From: Lachnospiraceae bacterium UBA3689
GTDB lineage: Bacteria > Bacillota > Clostridia > Lachnospirales > Lachnospiraceae
Length of the DNA: 64,000 nt
Direction: 5' to 3'
Assembly: GCA_002371465.1 (NCBI GenBank)
Contig: DFIU01000015.1
Coordinates: 23,968-87,967 of the forward strand
Part shown: positions 42,676 to 51,885 of the stretch, piece after piece
Numbering within the stretch: position 1 is the first letter of the stretch
How the letters are laid out: every line of letters starts with the position of its first letter
Translations under genes and position numbers: made by a program
Notes under the pieces: generated by a model
What the model saw: only the letters and a program-made list of their open reading frames with translations
What the model was told of the DNA's origin: nothing
The model's database searches: none

Positions 42676-44616
42676 ATGAATCAGTCACAACTTACAGGAA
42701 AGAAACATCATAAGGGGAAAATTGCGGCAGCCGTCCTTGTCGCCGCCGCCGTCGCCTGCGGCGGCTTTTTTGCATGGAAACATTTTCATCCGGCGGAGAT
42801 TGCTGATGACGGAGGCGCGCCGCAGCCTGAGTCGGTTGTCCGGACCGATATTGAGGATCTCTACAATGCGTCGGGCATTGTGATCAGTTCCAATTCCGTA
42901 TCGTTAAAGGCGAGAGCCGGTGATGACGAGCCCTATCCGATCAAGGACGTCATGGTCAAGGTCGGAGATAAGGTCAAGAAGGGAGACGTTCTCTATACGC
43001 TGGATCTCAATGCGCTCACAAAGGACATCGACAAGCAGAAACAGAAAATGGCTGACGACGGACAGGGCAATGCCATCGATCTGGGAGCTGCCGATCGGGC
43101 GGTCGCAAACGCGCAGGCGGATGCCGAACAGGCGGCGGCTGATGCGGCTCGGCAGCTGCAGCGAGCGCAGGAGGATACGAATCGGGCTCTTGACCATCAG
43201 GCGGACGCCCAGCAGAAGGTAAATGAAGCCATTCGGGCGGAGCAGAATGCGCAGGCAGCCTACGACGACGCCCAGAGTGAGTATGCAAAAAGTGATGAGG
43301 AATACGATAAGGAACATAAGAGGCTGCAAGATGCTGTAAATAAGGCGCAGAGTAACAAGGCTACAGCAGAAGACAAAGTGCAGGTACTTGAAAATAAAAA
43401 CAGCACGGACCAGCCGGCTGATTCGGCAGGGGAGGAGTCCCAAACTTCGTCTGCTTCCACGTCAAATAATACCGACAACCAGGACAGGGGTCAGACACAA
43501 GAGGGCGCTAATGGTCAGAAAAAAACGACTGTTGATGATCAGTCTGAAATAGTGAAGGCTTGGAAAGCGGTTGAAGCTGCCAATTACGCGCTGACCCGGG
43601 CACAGGATGACCTGGATGAATATGAAAAGACCCATGCGGATGCGGAGACCCGGATGGCGGACGCCAAAGCCCGGCTGGACCAGGCTAAGGCGGATCGGGA
43701 AGCGGCGGAGGAAGCTCTGAAACAGACTGAGGATGAGGTGACCCAGGGAGTCCGCAGTCAGGAGGACCAGGCTGCGGCAGCCAATAAGGAGAGCCGGACA
43801 GCCCTTGAGAGCGAAGCGCAGGCTCGGGACAGCCAGGCTAAGCAGAAACTGGAAGTGGAAAAAAATCTGAGGGATCTGACGGAGGAACTGAAGAAGTCCC
43901 AGCAGAAGCTGGAAAACGGTACGGTCTATGCCGCAGCGGATGGAACCATTACGGGCGTCAATATCAAGGCAGGACAGCCCTATACCGGCAACAATCCGGT
44001 TGAAATCAACAACCTCAAGCACCTGAAGGTGACCGCCAACATCGAAGAGGGGCACATTTCCGATCTCTATGTCGGGATGCCGGTTCGGATCAAGACCGAT
44101 GCGACCAAGGATCGGGAGATCGAGGGGATCGTATCCTACACTTCCCTGACCCCGGTCAGCTCCAAGACGGACGCAGATCCCAGCCAGGTACAGGATACAG
44201 GAACCAATACATCCTCCAAGGCGAAGTACCGGGTTGATATCGACCTTGCCGGAGACAGCAGCCGGCTTCGGATCGGGATGAATGCCAAGATCGATTTTGT
44301 GATCGCCAGTGAAAAGAACTGCCTGGCAGTTCCGACTTCCTGCATCACGACGGATCCGGATGGGTCCAGCTATGTGATTGTAAGCGGATCGGGAGATGTT
44401 GGCTCTGACGCCTCTTCGATGGCGGAGGGTTCTGCGGAATCCGGGGCGGAAGCCATGATCGGCGGTCAGGTTCCGGTTGAGATCGGCATTTCCGACGATT
44501 ACTATACCCAGATTGTAAGCGGAGATCTCAAGGAAGGTGATCTGGTTGAAGTCGTCTCGGACCAGGAGGGCATGGACGGCGGTGAAGGCGACCAGCTTAC
44601 GGGCATTTACGGATAA
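42676..44616 (+). CDS. MacA/HlyD-type membrane fusion protein (efflux adaptor)
   Basis: The 646-aa adaptor anchors in the membrane by an N-terminal helix (residues about 14-36). It then has a lipoyl-type half (VMVKVGDKVKKGDVLYTLDL), a very long Ala/Gln/Glu-rich coiled-coil hairpin (about residues 115-430), a second lipoyl half (GTITGVNIKAGQPY) and beta-barrel/MPD domains (VRIKTDATKDREIEG). The coiled coil is interrupted by a Ser/Thr/Asn/Gln linker near residue 250. The ATPase and permease of the MacAB-like exporter follow immediately. In a Gram-positive there is no outer-membrane channel, so it may extend through the wall or guide peptides or lipids. Substrate unknown. Confidence 0.9.
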   Translation: MNQSQLTGKKHHKGKIAAAVLVAAAVACGGFFAWKHFHPAEIADDGGAPQPESVVRTDIEDLYNASGIVISSNSVSLKARAGDDEPYPIKDVMVKVGDKVKKGDVLYTLDLNALTKDIDKQKQKMADDGQGNAIDLGAADRAVANAQADAEQAAADAARQLQRAQEDTNRALDHQADAQQKVNEAIRAEQNAQAAYDDAQSEYAKSDEEYDKEHKRLQDAVNKAQSNKATAEDKVQVLENKNSTDQPADSAGEESQTSSASTSNNTDNQDRGQTQEGANGQKKTTVDDQSEIVKAWKAVEAANYALTRAQDDLDEYEKTHADAETRMADAKARLDQAKADREAAEEALKQTEDEVTQGVRSQEDQAAAANKESRTALESEAQARDSQAKQKLEVEKNLRDLTEELKKSQQKLENGTVYAAADGTITGVNIKAGQPYTGNNPVEINNLKHLKVTANIEEGHISDLYVGMPVRIKTDATKDREIEGIVSYTSLTPVSSKTDADPSQVQDTGTNTSSKAKYRVDIDLAGDSSRLRIGMNAKIDFVIASEKNCLAVPTSCITTDPDGSSYVIVSGSGDVGSDASSMAEGSAESGAEAMIGGQVPVEIGISDDYYTQIVSGDLKEGDLVEVVSDQEGMDGGEGDQLTGIYG

Positions 44617-44630
44617 GGAGCCCTTAAGCT

Positions 44631-45332
44631 ATGGATCGAATTATTCATCTTGAACAGATTGTAAAGAAATTTTATATCGGAACGGAAAATGAACTAAATG
44701 CCCTGGACGGTATCGACCTGGACGTGACCCGGGGGGAATTTACCTCCATCGTTGGAGAATCCGGGTCAGGCAAGTCTACCTTAATGAATATCATTGGGCT
44801 TTTGGAGCGCCCCACGTCCGGAAAATATGAGATGCTGGGCGTCGACGTGGAGAAAATGAAGGACGACGATCTGGCGCGGGCGAGAAGCCGGCAGGTAGGC
44901 TTCGTCTTTCAGACCTACAACCTGATCCCCCGCATGAGCGCGATTAAAAATGTCGAGGTTCCTCTCCTCTATGCGGGAATGCCGCAGGCGGAACGGACCG
45001 AAAGGGCAGAAGTACTGCTCGAAATGGTCGGCATGAAGGACCGGATGCGCCATCAGCCGGACGAGCTGTCCGGCGGGCAAAAGCAGAGGGTCGCTATTGC
45101 CAGGGCTATGGCAAATGACCCCGCCGTCATTCTCGCCGATGAACCGACCGGTGCGCTTGACTCCAAAACCAGTCGGATGATCATGGACCTTTTTCACCAG
45201 CTCCACGAGGAGCAGGGGAAGACCCTTCTTCTGATTACCCACTCCCAGATGCTGGCGGAAGAGACCGGCAGGATCCTGACCCTGATCGATGGGAAGATTG
45301 TCGGAGAGAGGAGGGGGAATCATGCTCATTGA
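44631..45332 (+). CDS. ABC transporter ATP-binding protein (MacB/LolD type)
   Basis: The 233-aa ATPase has Walker A (GESGSGKST), the Q-loop region (GFVFQTYNLIPRMSA), the signature LSGGQKQRV, Walker B (VILADEPTGALD) and the switch His (LITHSQML), the pattern of the LolD/MacB branch. It lies 14 bp after the adaptor gene and overlaps the FtsX-type permease gene by 11 bp, so all three form one operon for an exporter or mechanotransmission pump. Confidence 0.95.
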   Translation: MDRIIHLEQIVKKFYIGTENELNALDGIDLDVTRGEFTSIVGESGSGKSTLMNIIGLLERPTSGKYEMLGVDVEKMKDDDLARARSRQVGFVFQTYNLIPRMSAIKNVEVPLLYAGMPQAERTERAEVLLEMVGMKDRMRHQPDELSGGQKQRVAIARAMANDPAVILADEPTGALDSKTSRMIMDLFHQLHEEQGKTLLLITHSQMLAEETGRILTLIDGKIVGERRGNHAH

Positions 45333-46617
45333 AAATGTACGGATCGCCTTTGCCAGTATGGCAGCCAACAAGCTGAGGACCTTTTTGACCATGCTGGGCA
45401 TCATTATCGGCATCGCGGCAGTTATCACCATCATGACAGTCGGAAATTCCATCACCAGGCAAAATGAAAAGGATATGTCGGTCTTCGGCGTCAACACCAT
45501 GAACGTCTATATGTGGTTCCGGGAGGACGCCCAAAACGAAGAGGTCACGGTCCCGGGGGACATGATTCCGAAATTTACCCAGGATATGATGACCAAGATG
45601 GTCAATCATTTCCGGGATGAGATCGAGGCAGTTTCCGTCACGGTCTGGCTCGATGACGGCAGGGCAACCCTGCCGGACGGGGATGAGGAAAAGCAGTATG
45701 CAAATGTCTCTGTGCAGGGAGCCAATCCGGGCTATTTTACGGTCAACAAGGCAACCAATCCTATTATCGAGGGCCGCGCCTTTTCCAAAGATTCTTTGGG
45801 AAAGGACGACTACGACTGCGTCGTCTCGGACCGGCTGGTAAAAAATCTCTTTGACGGGGACGCCAAAAAAGCCCTGGGGAAGAAGATCAATATTAGAACC
45901 AACAAGCTGGACAATGCCTATACTATCGTCGGCGTCTATAAGGACGCCCTTTCCTCCATGAACGGGATGGGCGATCCGACCGTTTCGGAGAAGGATGTGA
46001 CGACTGCCGTAATGGTCCCTTTCCAAAATGCGGTCTCTCTGTCGGAGGACCCCAATGCAAGTACGCTGCAAAACTTTGATGTCTCTGCCAAGGCGGGCAC
46101 GGACGTTATGAGCTTCAGCACAGACCTCCAGTCCTATCTGCAGTCCCTGCTTCCTGAGGACAGCCAGTATGAGATCAACGTCTATACCAATCAGGAGATG
46201 ATCGAGGAGACGAGAAAGACTCTGCAGCAGCTGACGCTGGCGGTCACGGCGATCGGAGCGATTGCCCTTCTTGTCGGCGGGATCGGCGTCATGAACATCA
46301 TGACCGTCTCCATTACGGAGAGGACACGCGAGATCGGTACCAGAAAAGCGCTCGGAGCTCCCCGCAGGGCGATCCGGGGGCAGTTTATCACGGAAGCCGT
46401 CATCATGAGTATCACCGGCGGGCTGATCGGGACCGTCCTGGGTGTTCTAGCCGGCTTTGTCGCCTGCCATGTGATCAAGATGCCCATGTATGTCTCCCTG
46501 CAAAGCATCCTGGTTTCCTTCCTCTTTTCCTTTGGGATCGGCGTCTTCTTCGGCTTCTATCCCGCCAACAAGGCGTCCAAGATGGATCCGATCGACGCGC
46601 TGAGGTACGATAGCTGA
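45322..46617 (+). CDS. ABC transporter permease (MacB/FtsX type)
   Basis: The 431-aa permease has the MacB plan: an N-terminal helix (FLTMLGIIIGIAAVITIMTV), a large extracytoplasmic domain (residues about 45-300) and three C-terminal helices. The last part has IGVMNIMTVSITERTREIGTRKALGA, the family hallmark. The ATG at 45322 follows GAGGAGGGGG, whereas the open frame begins earlier inside the ATPase gene. It is the third gene of the adaptor-ATPase-permease operon. A small unrecognised gene follows 55 bp later. Confidence 0.95.
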   Translation: MLIENVRIAFASMAANKLRTFLTMLGIIIGIAAVITIMTVGNSITRQNEKDMSVFGVNTMNVYMWFREDAQNEEVTVPGDMIPKFTQDMMTKMVNHFRDEIEAVSVTVWLDDGRATLPDGDEEKQYANVSVQGANPGYFTVNKATNPIIEGRAFSKDSLGKDDYDCVVSDRLVKNLFDGDAKKALGKKINIRTNKLDNAYTIVGVYKDALSSMNGMGDPTVSEKDVTTAVMVPFQNAVSLSEDPNASTLQNFDVSAKAGTDVMSFSTDLQSYLQSLLPEDSQYEINVYTNQEMIEETRKTLQQLTLAVTAIGAIALLVGGIGVMNIMTVSITERTREIGTRKALGAPRRAIRGQFITEAVIMSITGGLIGTVLGVLAGFVACHVIKMPMYVSLQSILVSFLFSFGIGVFFGFYPANKASKMDPIDALRYDS

Positions 46618-46672
46618 TAAAGAAGATCTTTGCCCTGTAAGGCGGATTGGTTGACACAGAAAGAAGGCAAAA

Positions 46673-46984
46673 ATGGAACTGAATGATTTTACAAAAAAGG
46701 AACAGGAAGAAATTAAGGCAGGACTTTCGACGGCAACGATCACGGACCGGGAGGCAGCGGATAAGATCCTGGCTCTTGTGCCGGAGGGGTGGATCAAGAA
46801 GATCCCCTTCTTCGTCAGAAAACATGCGACGACCAAGACCATCGAGCGGATTGCCAAACAATTCCCTCAGCTCTACGAGGCTGCCCGGCAGAAGGGCGAG
46901 CTTCCGGAGAAGGAGAGGGAAGAACTCAGGACGATCATTACGGACATTTTCAAGGAGAAGATGAACAAACATAAAATCAAATAA
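46673..46984 (+). CDS. Small helical hypothetical protein downstream of the MacAB-like operon
   Basis: The 103-aa product is soluble, charged and probably all helical, with EREAADKILALVPEGWIKKI-like and AKQFPQLYEAARQKGELPEK-like helices. I recognise no family. AGAAGG precedes the ATG. It lies 55 bp after the permease gene, before a strong terminator, so it is the likely last gene of the export operon and may be a regulator or accessory factor of the pump. That role is a guess from position. Confidence 0.6.
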   Translation: MELNDFTKKEQEEIKAGLSTATITDREAADKILALVPEGWIKKIPFFVRKHATTKTIERIAKQFPQLYEAARQKGELPEKEREELRTIITDIFKEKMNKHKIK

Positions 46985-46998
46985 TGAAGCAGTGTAAG

Positions 46999-47043
46999 AC
47001 AAGCCTTCCGTGGAAAAGATTCCTGCGGGGGGCTTGTTTTTTA
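46999..47043 (+). terminator. Terminator of the MacAB-like operon
   Basis: ACAAGCC (46999-47005) pairs with GGCTTGT (47031-47037), followed by six T residues. Confidence 0.8.
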
Positions 47044-47119
47044 TACAGAGATATAACCGATTCCTGTTACAGAAAAAAGGCAGGTTGATTGAAAGAGGTA
47101 GGATTCTTCTTAAAACTAC

Positions 47120-47148
47120 TTGACTAATTAACTAGTACACTATATTAT
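47120..47148 (+). promoter_or_regulatory. Promoter and likely operator of the gntR-ABC operon
   Basis: TTGACT and TATTAT are separated by 17 bp. The spacer holds the imperfect dyad ACTAATTAACTAGT plus TACAC, similar in character to operators of YtrA-type GntR repressors. Binding there would block the promoter. Confidence 0.6.
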
Positions 47149-47181
47149 TATGGACATAGAGCAATAAGAAAGGAGAGAGGG

Positions 47182-47532
47182 ATGAAACTGGAAACGACCG
47201 TACCGATCTATCTCCAGGTTGGAGAAGAGATCAAGAAAGCGATTGTGACCGGCAAAGTAAAGCCGGGCGAGAAGCTGCCGTCCGCCAGAGAGCTGGCGCT
47301 GAAATATACGATCAACCCCAATACGGCGGCGAGAGTTTATCAGCATCTGGAACAGGAAGGAATTGCCATGACAAAGAGAGGAATGGGAACTTACGTGATT
47401 GAAAATCAGGATCTGACCGATCAGATCAGGATCGGAATGGCGCAGGAACTGGTGTCTCATTTTGTTGGAAATATGAAGGAACTGGGCTTTTCGGAAGCGG
47501 AAATTGTCAAGTTGATTGAGGAGGAACGGTGA
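47182..47532 (+). CDS. GntR family (YtrA subfamily) transcriptional regulator
   Basis: The 116-aa product has only the GntR winged helix (PIYLQVGEEIKKAIVTGKV, then KLPSARELALKYTINPNTAARVYQHLE and RGMGTYVI) with a short C-terminal dimerisation tail. This is the YtrA pattern. Such proteins repress the ABC operon in which they are first gene, often in response to cell-wall antibiotics. The stop codon overlaps the ATPase start, so the two are tightly coupled. Confidence 0.93.
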   Translation: MKLETTVPIYLQVGEEIKKAIVTGKVKPGEKLPSARELALKYTINPNTAARVYQHLEQEGIAMTKRGMGTYVIENQDLTDQIRIGMAQELVSHFVGNMKELGFSEAEIVKLIEEER

Positions 47533-48236
47533 TGTTAGAAAGCAGAAGTGTTTCAAAGAGCTTTTTTGGAAAAACGGTCTTAAAAGATGTGGATCTTATC
47601 TTAGAGCCGGGCAAGATCTACGCTTTGCTGGGTCCCAATGGGAGCGGTAAGACAACCTGGATGAAGCTGGCGGCATCCCTTTTAAAGCCGACATCCGGCG
47701 AGATCCTCTATAAGGAGGAACCGGTCGGACTTGCAAGCCGAAAAGAGATCGCCTACCTGCCGACCGATCCCTTCTTTTATTCCTGGATGACCGTTCAGGA
47801 CGTCGGAAGGTACTACGCGGATTTCTTTGAAGATTTCCAGCCGGAAGCATTTGAAAAACTGCTTAGTAAGATGGAACTTCCTACCAATCTCAAGGTCAGG
47901 ACACTCTCTTCCGGTATGACGGCGAAGCTGAAAATTGCCGCGACTCTGGCTCGGAACGCCAAAGTCTACCTGCTCGATGAGCCCTTTAACGGAATCGACC
48001 TGCTGGCGAGGAATCAGATCATGGAGAGCATCATTTCCTCCTTGAATCCGGAAGTGACGTTGGTTCTGTCCAGCCATCTGGTAGAAGAGATCGAATCCGT
48101 CATCGATACGTCCATTTTTATGAAGGACGGTCTCGTCGCGGAAGTCTGTAATACGGAAGATCTTCGGACACGGGAAGGTCTTTCCCTTACTCAAAAATAT
48201 CGGCAGATCATGCAGAACCGCGCAAATTTAGGTTGA
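47532..48236 (+). CDS. ABC transporter ATP-binding protein (YtrB/BcrA-like)
   Basis: The 234-aa ATPase has Walker A (GPNGSGKTT), a signature of LSSGMTAKLKIA, Walker B (VYLLDEPFNGID) and the switch His (SSHLVEEIE). Sequences of this type drive exporters for antibiotics or lantibiotics in Firmicutes. The ATG at 47532 overlaps the GntR stop codon. A permease gene follows 27 bp later. The substrate is unknown, but a regulator-ATPase-permease unit of YtrA type suggests cell-envelope stress resistance. Confidence 0.92.
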   Translation: MLESRSVSKSFFGKTVLKDVDLILEPGKIYALLGPNGSGKTTWMKLAASLLKPTSGEILYKEEPVGLASRKEIAYLPTDPFFYSWMTVQDVGRYYADFFEDFQPEAFEKLLSKMELPTNLKVRTLSSGMTAKLKIAATLARNAKVYLLDEPFNGIDLLARNQIMESIISSLNPEVTLVLSSHLVEEIESVIDTSIFMKDGLVAEVCNTEDLRTREGLSLTQKYRQIMQNRANLG

Positions 48237-48263
48237 TTTACGCAAGATAGGGAGGAAAGTAAG

Positions 48264-49010
48264 ATGAAACAGCTTTTAAAATATGAATTTAGAAAGACAA
48301 GAAGTGTAAAAATAATCGTCTTTTTGGTGGCGATGATCTTTGAGGTACTCTTTCTGATTGGGCTGCCATTCAAAAGCCTTGAAAAGATTGGTATGCTTGG
48401 AATGGGCGGTCTGGTGTTCACGACGGTATTCGGGATTTTTATGATCGGAATCATCGGTATCAGCAATCTTTATACTGACTTGAATACGAAGCAAGGCTAT
48501 ATGCTCTTTATGACGCCCCGCAACGGCTATCAGGTCATCGGCGCCAAGGTGTTGGAAAATGGCCTGTCCCTCTTGTTGGGTGGCATTTTCTTCGGAATCC
48601 TGGGCTCGATCGATCTCATGCTGGTCGCAGTCCGGACAGGTGACTTTATCAAGCTGCTCAATCAGACGCTTCATTCTATGGGGATGGTGGAAATCAGCCC
48701 TCTGCAGATCTTCTGGTCCATCGCCGTTGTCCTGCTCTTCTGGCTCAGCGTCGTGACCATGGCGTTCTTTGCGGTGACTCTCCAGGCAGCCATCCTGAAC
48801 GGAAAGCGGTTTGGCGGATTGATCAGCATCATGATCTTTATTGGAATGAATATTCTCGTGAGCATTGTGTTCAGTCAGATCAACAGGCTGATTCCGATGG
48901 GGACCAATGACTACCTCAATTCAAGCATCTGGATGATTGAATCCACAGCAGTCACGGTCGCGCTCTACTTCCTGACCGGATGGATCGTGGAGAAAAAACT
49001 CAGCATCTGA
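48264..49010 (+). CDS. ABC transporter permease of the YtrA-type operon
   Basis: The 248-aa product has six hydrophobic segments (for example IIVFLVAMIFEVLFLIGL, LVFTTVFGIFMIGIIGI, SLLLGGIFFGILGSIDLM). The KQGYMLFMTPRNGYQVIGAKV segment is typical of ABC-2-like permeases in antibiotic exporters. It pairs with the ATPase encoded just before it. A degenerate repeat stretch and a strong terminator follow. Confidence 0.87.
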   Translation: MKQLLKYEFRKTRSVKIIVFLVAMIFEVLFLIGLPFKSLEKIGMLGMGGLVFTTVFGIFMIGIIGISNLYTDLNTKQGYMLFMTPRNGYQVIGAKVLENGLSLLLGGIFFGILGSIDLMLVAVRTGDFIKLLNQTLHSMGMVEISPLQIFWSIAVVLLFWLSVVTMAFFAVTLQAAILNGKRFGGLISIMIFIGMNILVSIVFSQINRLIPMGTNDYLNSSIWMIESTAVTVALYFLTGWIVEKKLSI

Positions 49011-49023
49011 CAAAACAGCGGCA

Positions 49024-49097
49024 GATAAAAACTGAAAGTGCGGGATAAAAGCACAAGCTGAAAGTATGATCTAAAATTCAGCACGAACTGAAACAGC
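49024..49097 (+). repeat. Short degenerate direct repeats after the ABC permease gene
   Basis: Three related units contain GATAAAA or TCTAAAA and AACTGAAAGT or AGCTGAAAGT (49024, 49044, 49069). They are non-coding and fill the gap before the terminator. The style matches the other repeat tracts in the window. Confidence 0.45.
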
Positions 49098-49100
49098 AAC

Positions 49101-49144
49101 GGTGACACGCCGCAGGAGAATTTCCTGCAGCGTGTCACCTTTTT
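49101..49144 (+). terminator. Strong terminator of the YtrA-type operon
   Basis: GGTGACACGC and GCAGG pair with CCTGC and GCGTGTCACC (one bulged base each side), followed by five T residues. Confidence 0.9.
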
Positions 49145-49288
49145 ATCAGGATTCATAAAGTTCTTGTATACCCCAAAGCCCTAGTTAGCCCACTGAGTGA
49201 TACAACTCAAAAACACGAACTTCATGAAGAGCCGTCTTACTTTAAGAAAACTTTTTACGCAGAATCTTTCCTATTATAGATGGATAGG

Positions 49289-50215
49289 TTACGGCAGCTG
49301 TTTGCCGGAAGCGAGGTAGAGTTCGTACCACTCGTGGTGGGTGAGGTCAACATTGGCCGCATCGCAGTAATCGTGCAGATGCTCCGGATTCATAGTACCG
49401 GCGATCGCCTGCATCTTAGCCGGATGGCGAAGAATCCAGGCAATGGCAATGGCGGCCTTGGAGACGCCGTATTTGTCTGCCAGTTTAGCCAGAGCTTTGT
49501 TTAATTCCGGGAATTTTTCGTGGTCGATGAAGCAGCCTTCAAATTTACCGAACTGCAGCGGGGACCATGCCTGGATGGTCATATCCTCCAGCCGGCAGTA
49601 ATCCAGAAGCCCGTTGTCCCGGTCGATGGACATATCCGTTGACAGATCGTTGACATAGAGAGTCTGGTCGATCAGCTGGGACGCCGCGATGGAGAGCTGG
49701 AGCTGGTTGATGACGAGCGGCTGCTTGACATATTTCTTGAGAACCTTCATTTGCATCATGGGGACGTTGCTGACACCGAAGTGACGGACTTTGCCCTGCT
49801 GAGCGAGAAGATCGAAAGCCTCTGCTACCTCTTCCGGATCGTAGATCAGGTCCGGGCGATGGAGCAGCAGAACGTCCAGGTAGTCCATTTTCAGGCGGCT
49901 TAAACTTTCATCGACGCTGGCAAGGATATTTTCCCTGGTCCAGTCGAACTCATTGCGTTCAAAACGGAGCCCGCACTTGGTCTGGATGATCAGGTCCTCG
50001 CGCTTCAGCGTCGTTTCCTTCATCGCGTCGCCGAAGCGGTCCTCGGCTTCGCCATTTCCATAGCAGGTAGCGTGATCGAAGAAATTGATTCCCTCCTCCA
50101 CTGCTTTTTCAATCTGCCAGACAGCATCTTTGACGGACAGGGACGGCATCCGCATGCAGCCAAGAATAATTCTGGAAGCATGGGAAGGACCGTTTTTTAT
50201 ATCCAGATAATTCAA
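49289..50215 (-). CDS. Aldo/keto reductase
   Basis: The 308-aa NAD(P)H-dependent TIM-barrel reductase has the catalytic Asp/Tyr/Lys/His set: FFDHATCYGNGEAED (Asp and Tyr), IIQTKCGL (Lys) and VLLLHRPD (His). The YdhF-type features (DESLSRLKMDYLDVLLLHRPD, QAWSPLQFGKFEG) are present. The natural substrate is unknown. The family is common next to unrelated metabolic genes. The start follows AGGAGGAT on the minus strand. Enolase lies upstream in the same direction but has its own terminator. Confidence 0.92.
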   Translation of the reverse strand: MNYLDIKNGPSHASRIILGCMRMPSLSVKDAVWQIEKAVEEGINFFDHATCYGNGEAEDRFGDAMKETTLKREDLIIQTKCGLRFERNEFDWTRENILASVDESLSRLKMDYLDVLLLHRPDLIYDPEEVAEAFDLLAQQGKVRHFGVSNVPMMQMKVLKKYVKQPLVINQLQLSIAASQLIDQTLYVNDLSTDMSIDRDNGLLDYCRLEDMTIQAWSPLQFGKFEGCFIDHEKFPELNKALAKLADKYGVSKAAIAIAWILRHPAKMQAIAGTMNPEHLHDYCDAANVDLTHHEWYELYLASGKQLP

Positions 50216-50296
50216 GATAGGATCCTCCTTTTAAAAAATGTATAAAATTTGTCCTTCCTATTTTACAACAGGAAGGACAAATAGACAAAAGTTTTT

Positions 50297-50331
50297 GAAA
50301 AAATGACAGCACCCCAAAATGGGATGCTGTC
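50297..50331 (-). terminator. Terminator after eno
   Basis: On the minus strand GACAGCA and CCC pair with GGG and TGCTGTC around a short loop, followed by ATTTTTT. Confidence 0.8.
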
Positions 50332-50371
50332 GTTAATTCCGGTATGTTAGAAAGAGTAAACAAGGGAAATA

Positions 50372-51682
50372 TCAAAGTTTCACGTTGTAGTAGCTGTCTT
50401 TGCCGCGGTACTGAGCAGTGGAGCCGAGTTCGTCTTCGATCCGCATCAGGCGGTTGTACTTGGCGATCCGATCCGTTCTGGACAGAGAACCTGTCTTGAT
50501 CTGACCGGCATTGACGCCGACGACCAGGTCAGCAATGGTGGTATCTTCGGATTCACCGGACCGGTGGGAGACGACTGCGGTGTAGTTGTGTTCCTTTGCC
50601 ATTTCAATGGCATCCAGGGTCTCGGTCAGAGTTCCGATCTGGTTGAGCTTGATGAGGATGGCATTGGCAACACCCAGATCGATGCCCTTCTTGAGGAAGG
50701 TGGTGTTGGTGACGAAGAGGTCATCGCCGACGAGCTGGATCTTGTCACCCAGGCGGTCGGTCAGCTTCTTCCAGCCTTCCCAGTCATTTTCGGAAAGACC
50801 GTCTTCGATGGAAATGATGGGGTACTTCTCAACCCATTTCTCATACATTGCGATCATCTCATCGGAAGTCTTTTCGCCTTCGCCGGATCTGGAGAGGACG
50901 TAGATACCCCTTTCCGCATCGTAAAATTCGGAGGAAGCGGGATCCATGCAGATGCCCATATCCCTGCCAGGCTCATATCCCGCCGCCTTCATCGCTTCGA
51001 CGATCATTTCCAGCGGCTCTTCGTTGCCGTTCTTGCAGGAAGGGGCGTAGCCGCCCTCATCGCCGACGCTGGTTGCGTAGCCGCGGGAAGCGACGATCTT
51101 CTTTAAGGCGTGGAAGGTTTCAGCGCCCATACGGACCGCCTCGTGTTCATTTTTCGCGCCGATCGGCATGATCATGAACTCCTGCATATCGACAGAGCCT
51201 TCCGCATGCTTGCCGCCGTTTAAGACATTCATCATGGGAACAGGGAGAACCTTGCCATTGACGCCGCCCAGGTACTTGTAGAGGGGAAGTTCCGCGCTGT
51301 CCGCCGCTGCCCGAACCGCTGCCAGAGAGACAGCCAGGGTCGCGTTGGCGCCAAGGTTGCTCTTAAAGGGCGTGCCGTCAAGCTCAATCATGGTGTTGTC
51401 GATCAGAACCTGGTCGAAAATGTTGAGACCGATCAGCTTGGGAGCGATCTTTTCATTGACGTTGGCAACTGCCTTGAGAACGCCCTGACCGCCGTAGCGA
51501 GCCTTGTCGCCGTCCCGAAGTTCGATGGCTTCGCGCTCGCCGGTTGAAGCGCCGGACGGAACGATGGCGCTGCCAAATGCGCCGGACTCGGTTTCAATTT
51601 CGCAGGCAACTGTCGGATTTCCTCTGGAATCCAGAACTTCGCGTGCAACAATATGTTTAATCGGATCAATAAATGCTGTCAT
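50372..51682 (-). CDS. eno: Enolase
   Basis: Enolase converts 2-phosphoglycerate to phosphoenolpyruvate, just before pyruvate kinase. The 436-aa product is full length, with VDSRGNPTVACEIETE-like N-terminus, the metal ligands (Asp/Glu/Asp in ICMDPASSEFYD, SIEDGLSEND and VGDDLFVTN), the catalytic Lys in ILIKLNQIGTLTET and the signature AVVSHRSGESEDTTIADL. It is transcribed alone; a TATAAT box (complement of the 51731-51736 region) lies upstream, and AAGGAGGAT precedes the ATG. In this organism it is not linked to pgk, gap or gpm in this window. Confidence 0.97.
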   Translation of the reverse strand: MTAFIDPIKHIVAREVLDSRGNPTVACEIETESGAFGSAIVPSGASTGEREAIELRDGDKARYGGQGVLKAVANVNEKIAPKLIGLNIFDQVLIDNTMIELDGTPFKSNLGANATLAVSLAAVRAAADSAELPLYKYLGGVNGKVLPVPMMNVLNGGKHAEGSVDMQEFMIMPIGAKNEHEAVRMGAETFHALKKIVASRGYATSVGDEGGYAPSCKNGNEEPLEMIVEAMKAAGYEPGRDMGICMDPASSEFYDAERGIYVLSRSGEGEKTSDEMIAMYEKWVEKYPIISIEDGLSENDWEGWKKLTDRLGDKIQLVGDDLFVTNTTFLKKGIDLGVANAILIKLNQIGTLTETLDAIEMAKEHNYTAVVSHRSGESEDTTIADLVVGVNAGQIKTGSLSRTDRIAKYNRLMRIEDELGSTAQYRGKDSYYNVKL

Positions 51683-51885
51683 CAGTAAATCCTCCTTGCA
51701 GATTGATTTTGTACAATTAACTTGTATTTATTATAACTGAAGCAAAATCAAAATGCCAGCCCTAATTTGCAAAAACAGGGATCTTTTTGCAGCGTGCCGG
51801 TTGGCGGCATTGACAGAGGAGCAGCGGGATGTGTAATATTTGAAACGAGAAGCCCTAAGGGCAGGAAAGGAAGCATGAAGCGGAT

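Noticed and set aside
50564..51106. 180-aa plus-strand open frame inside eno
   Set aside because: Shadow of the enolase gene, which is complete and conserved.
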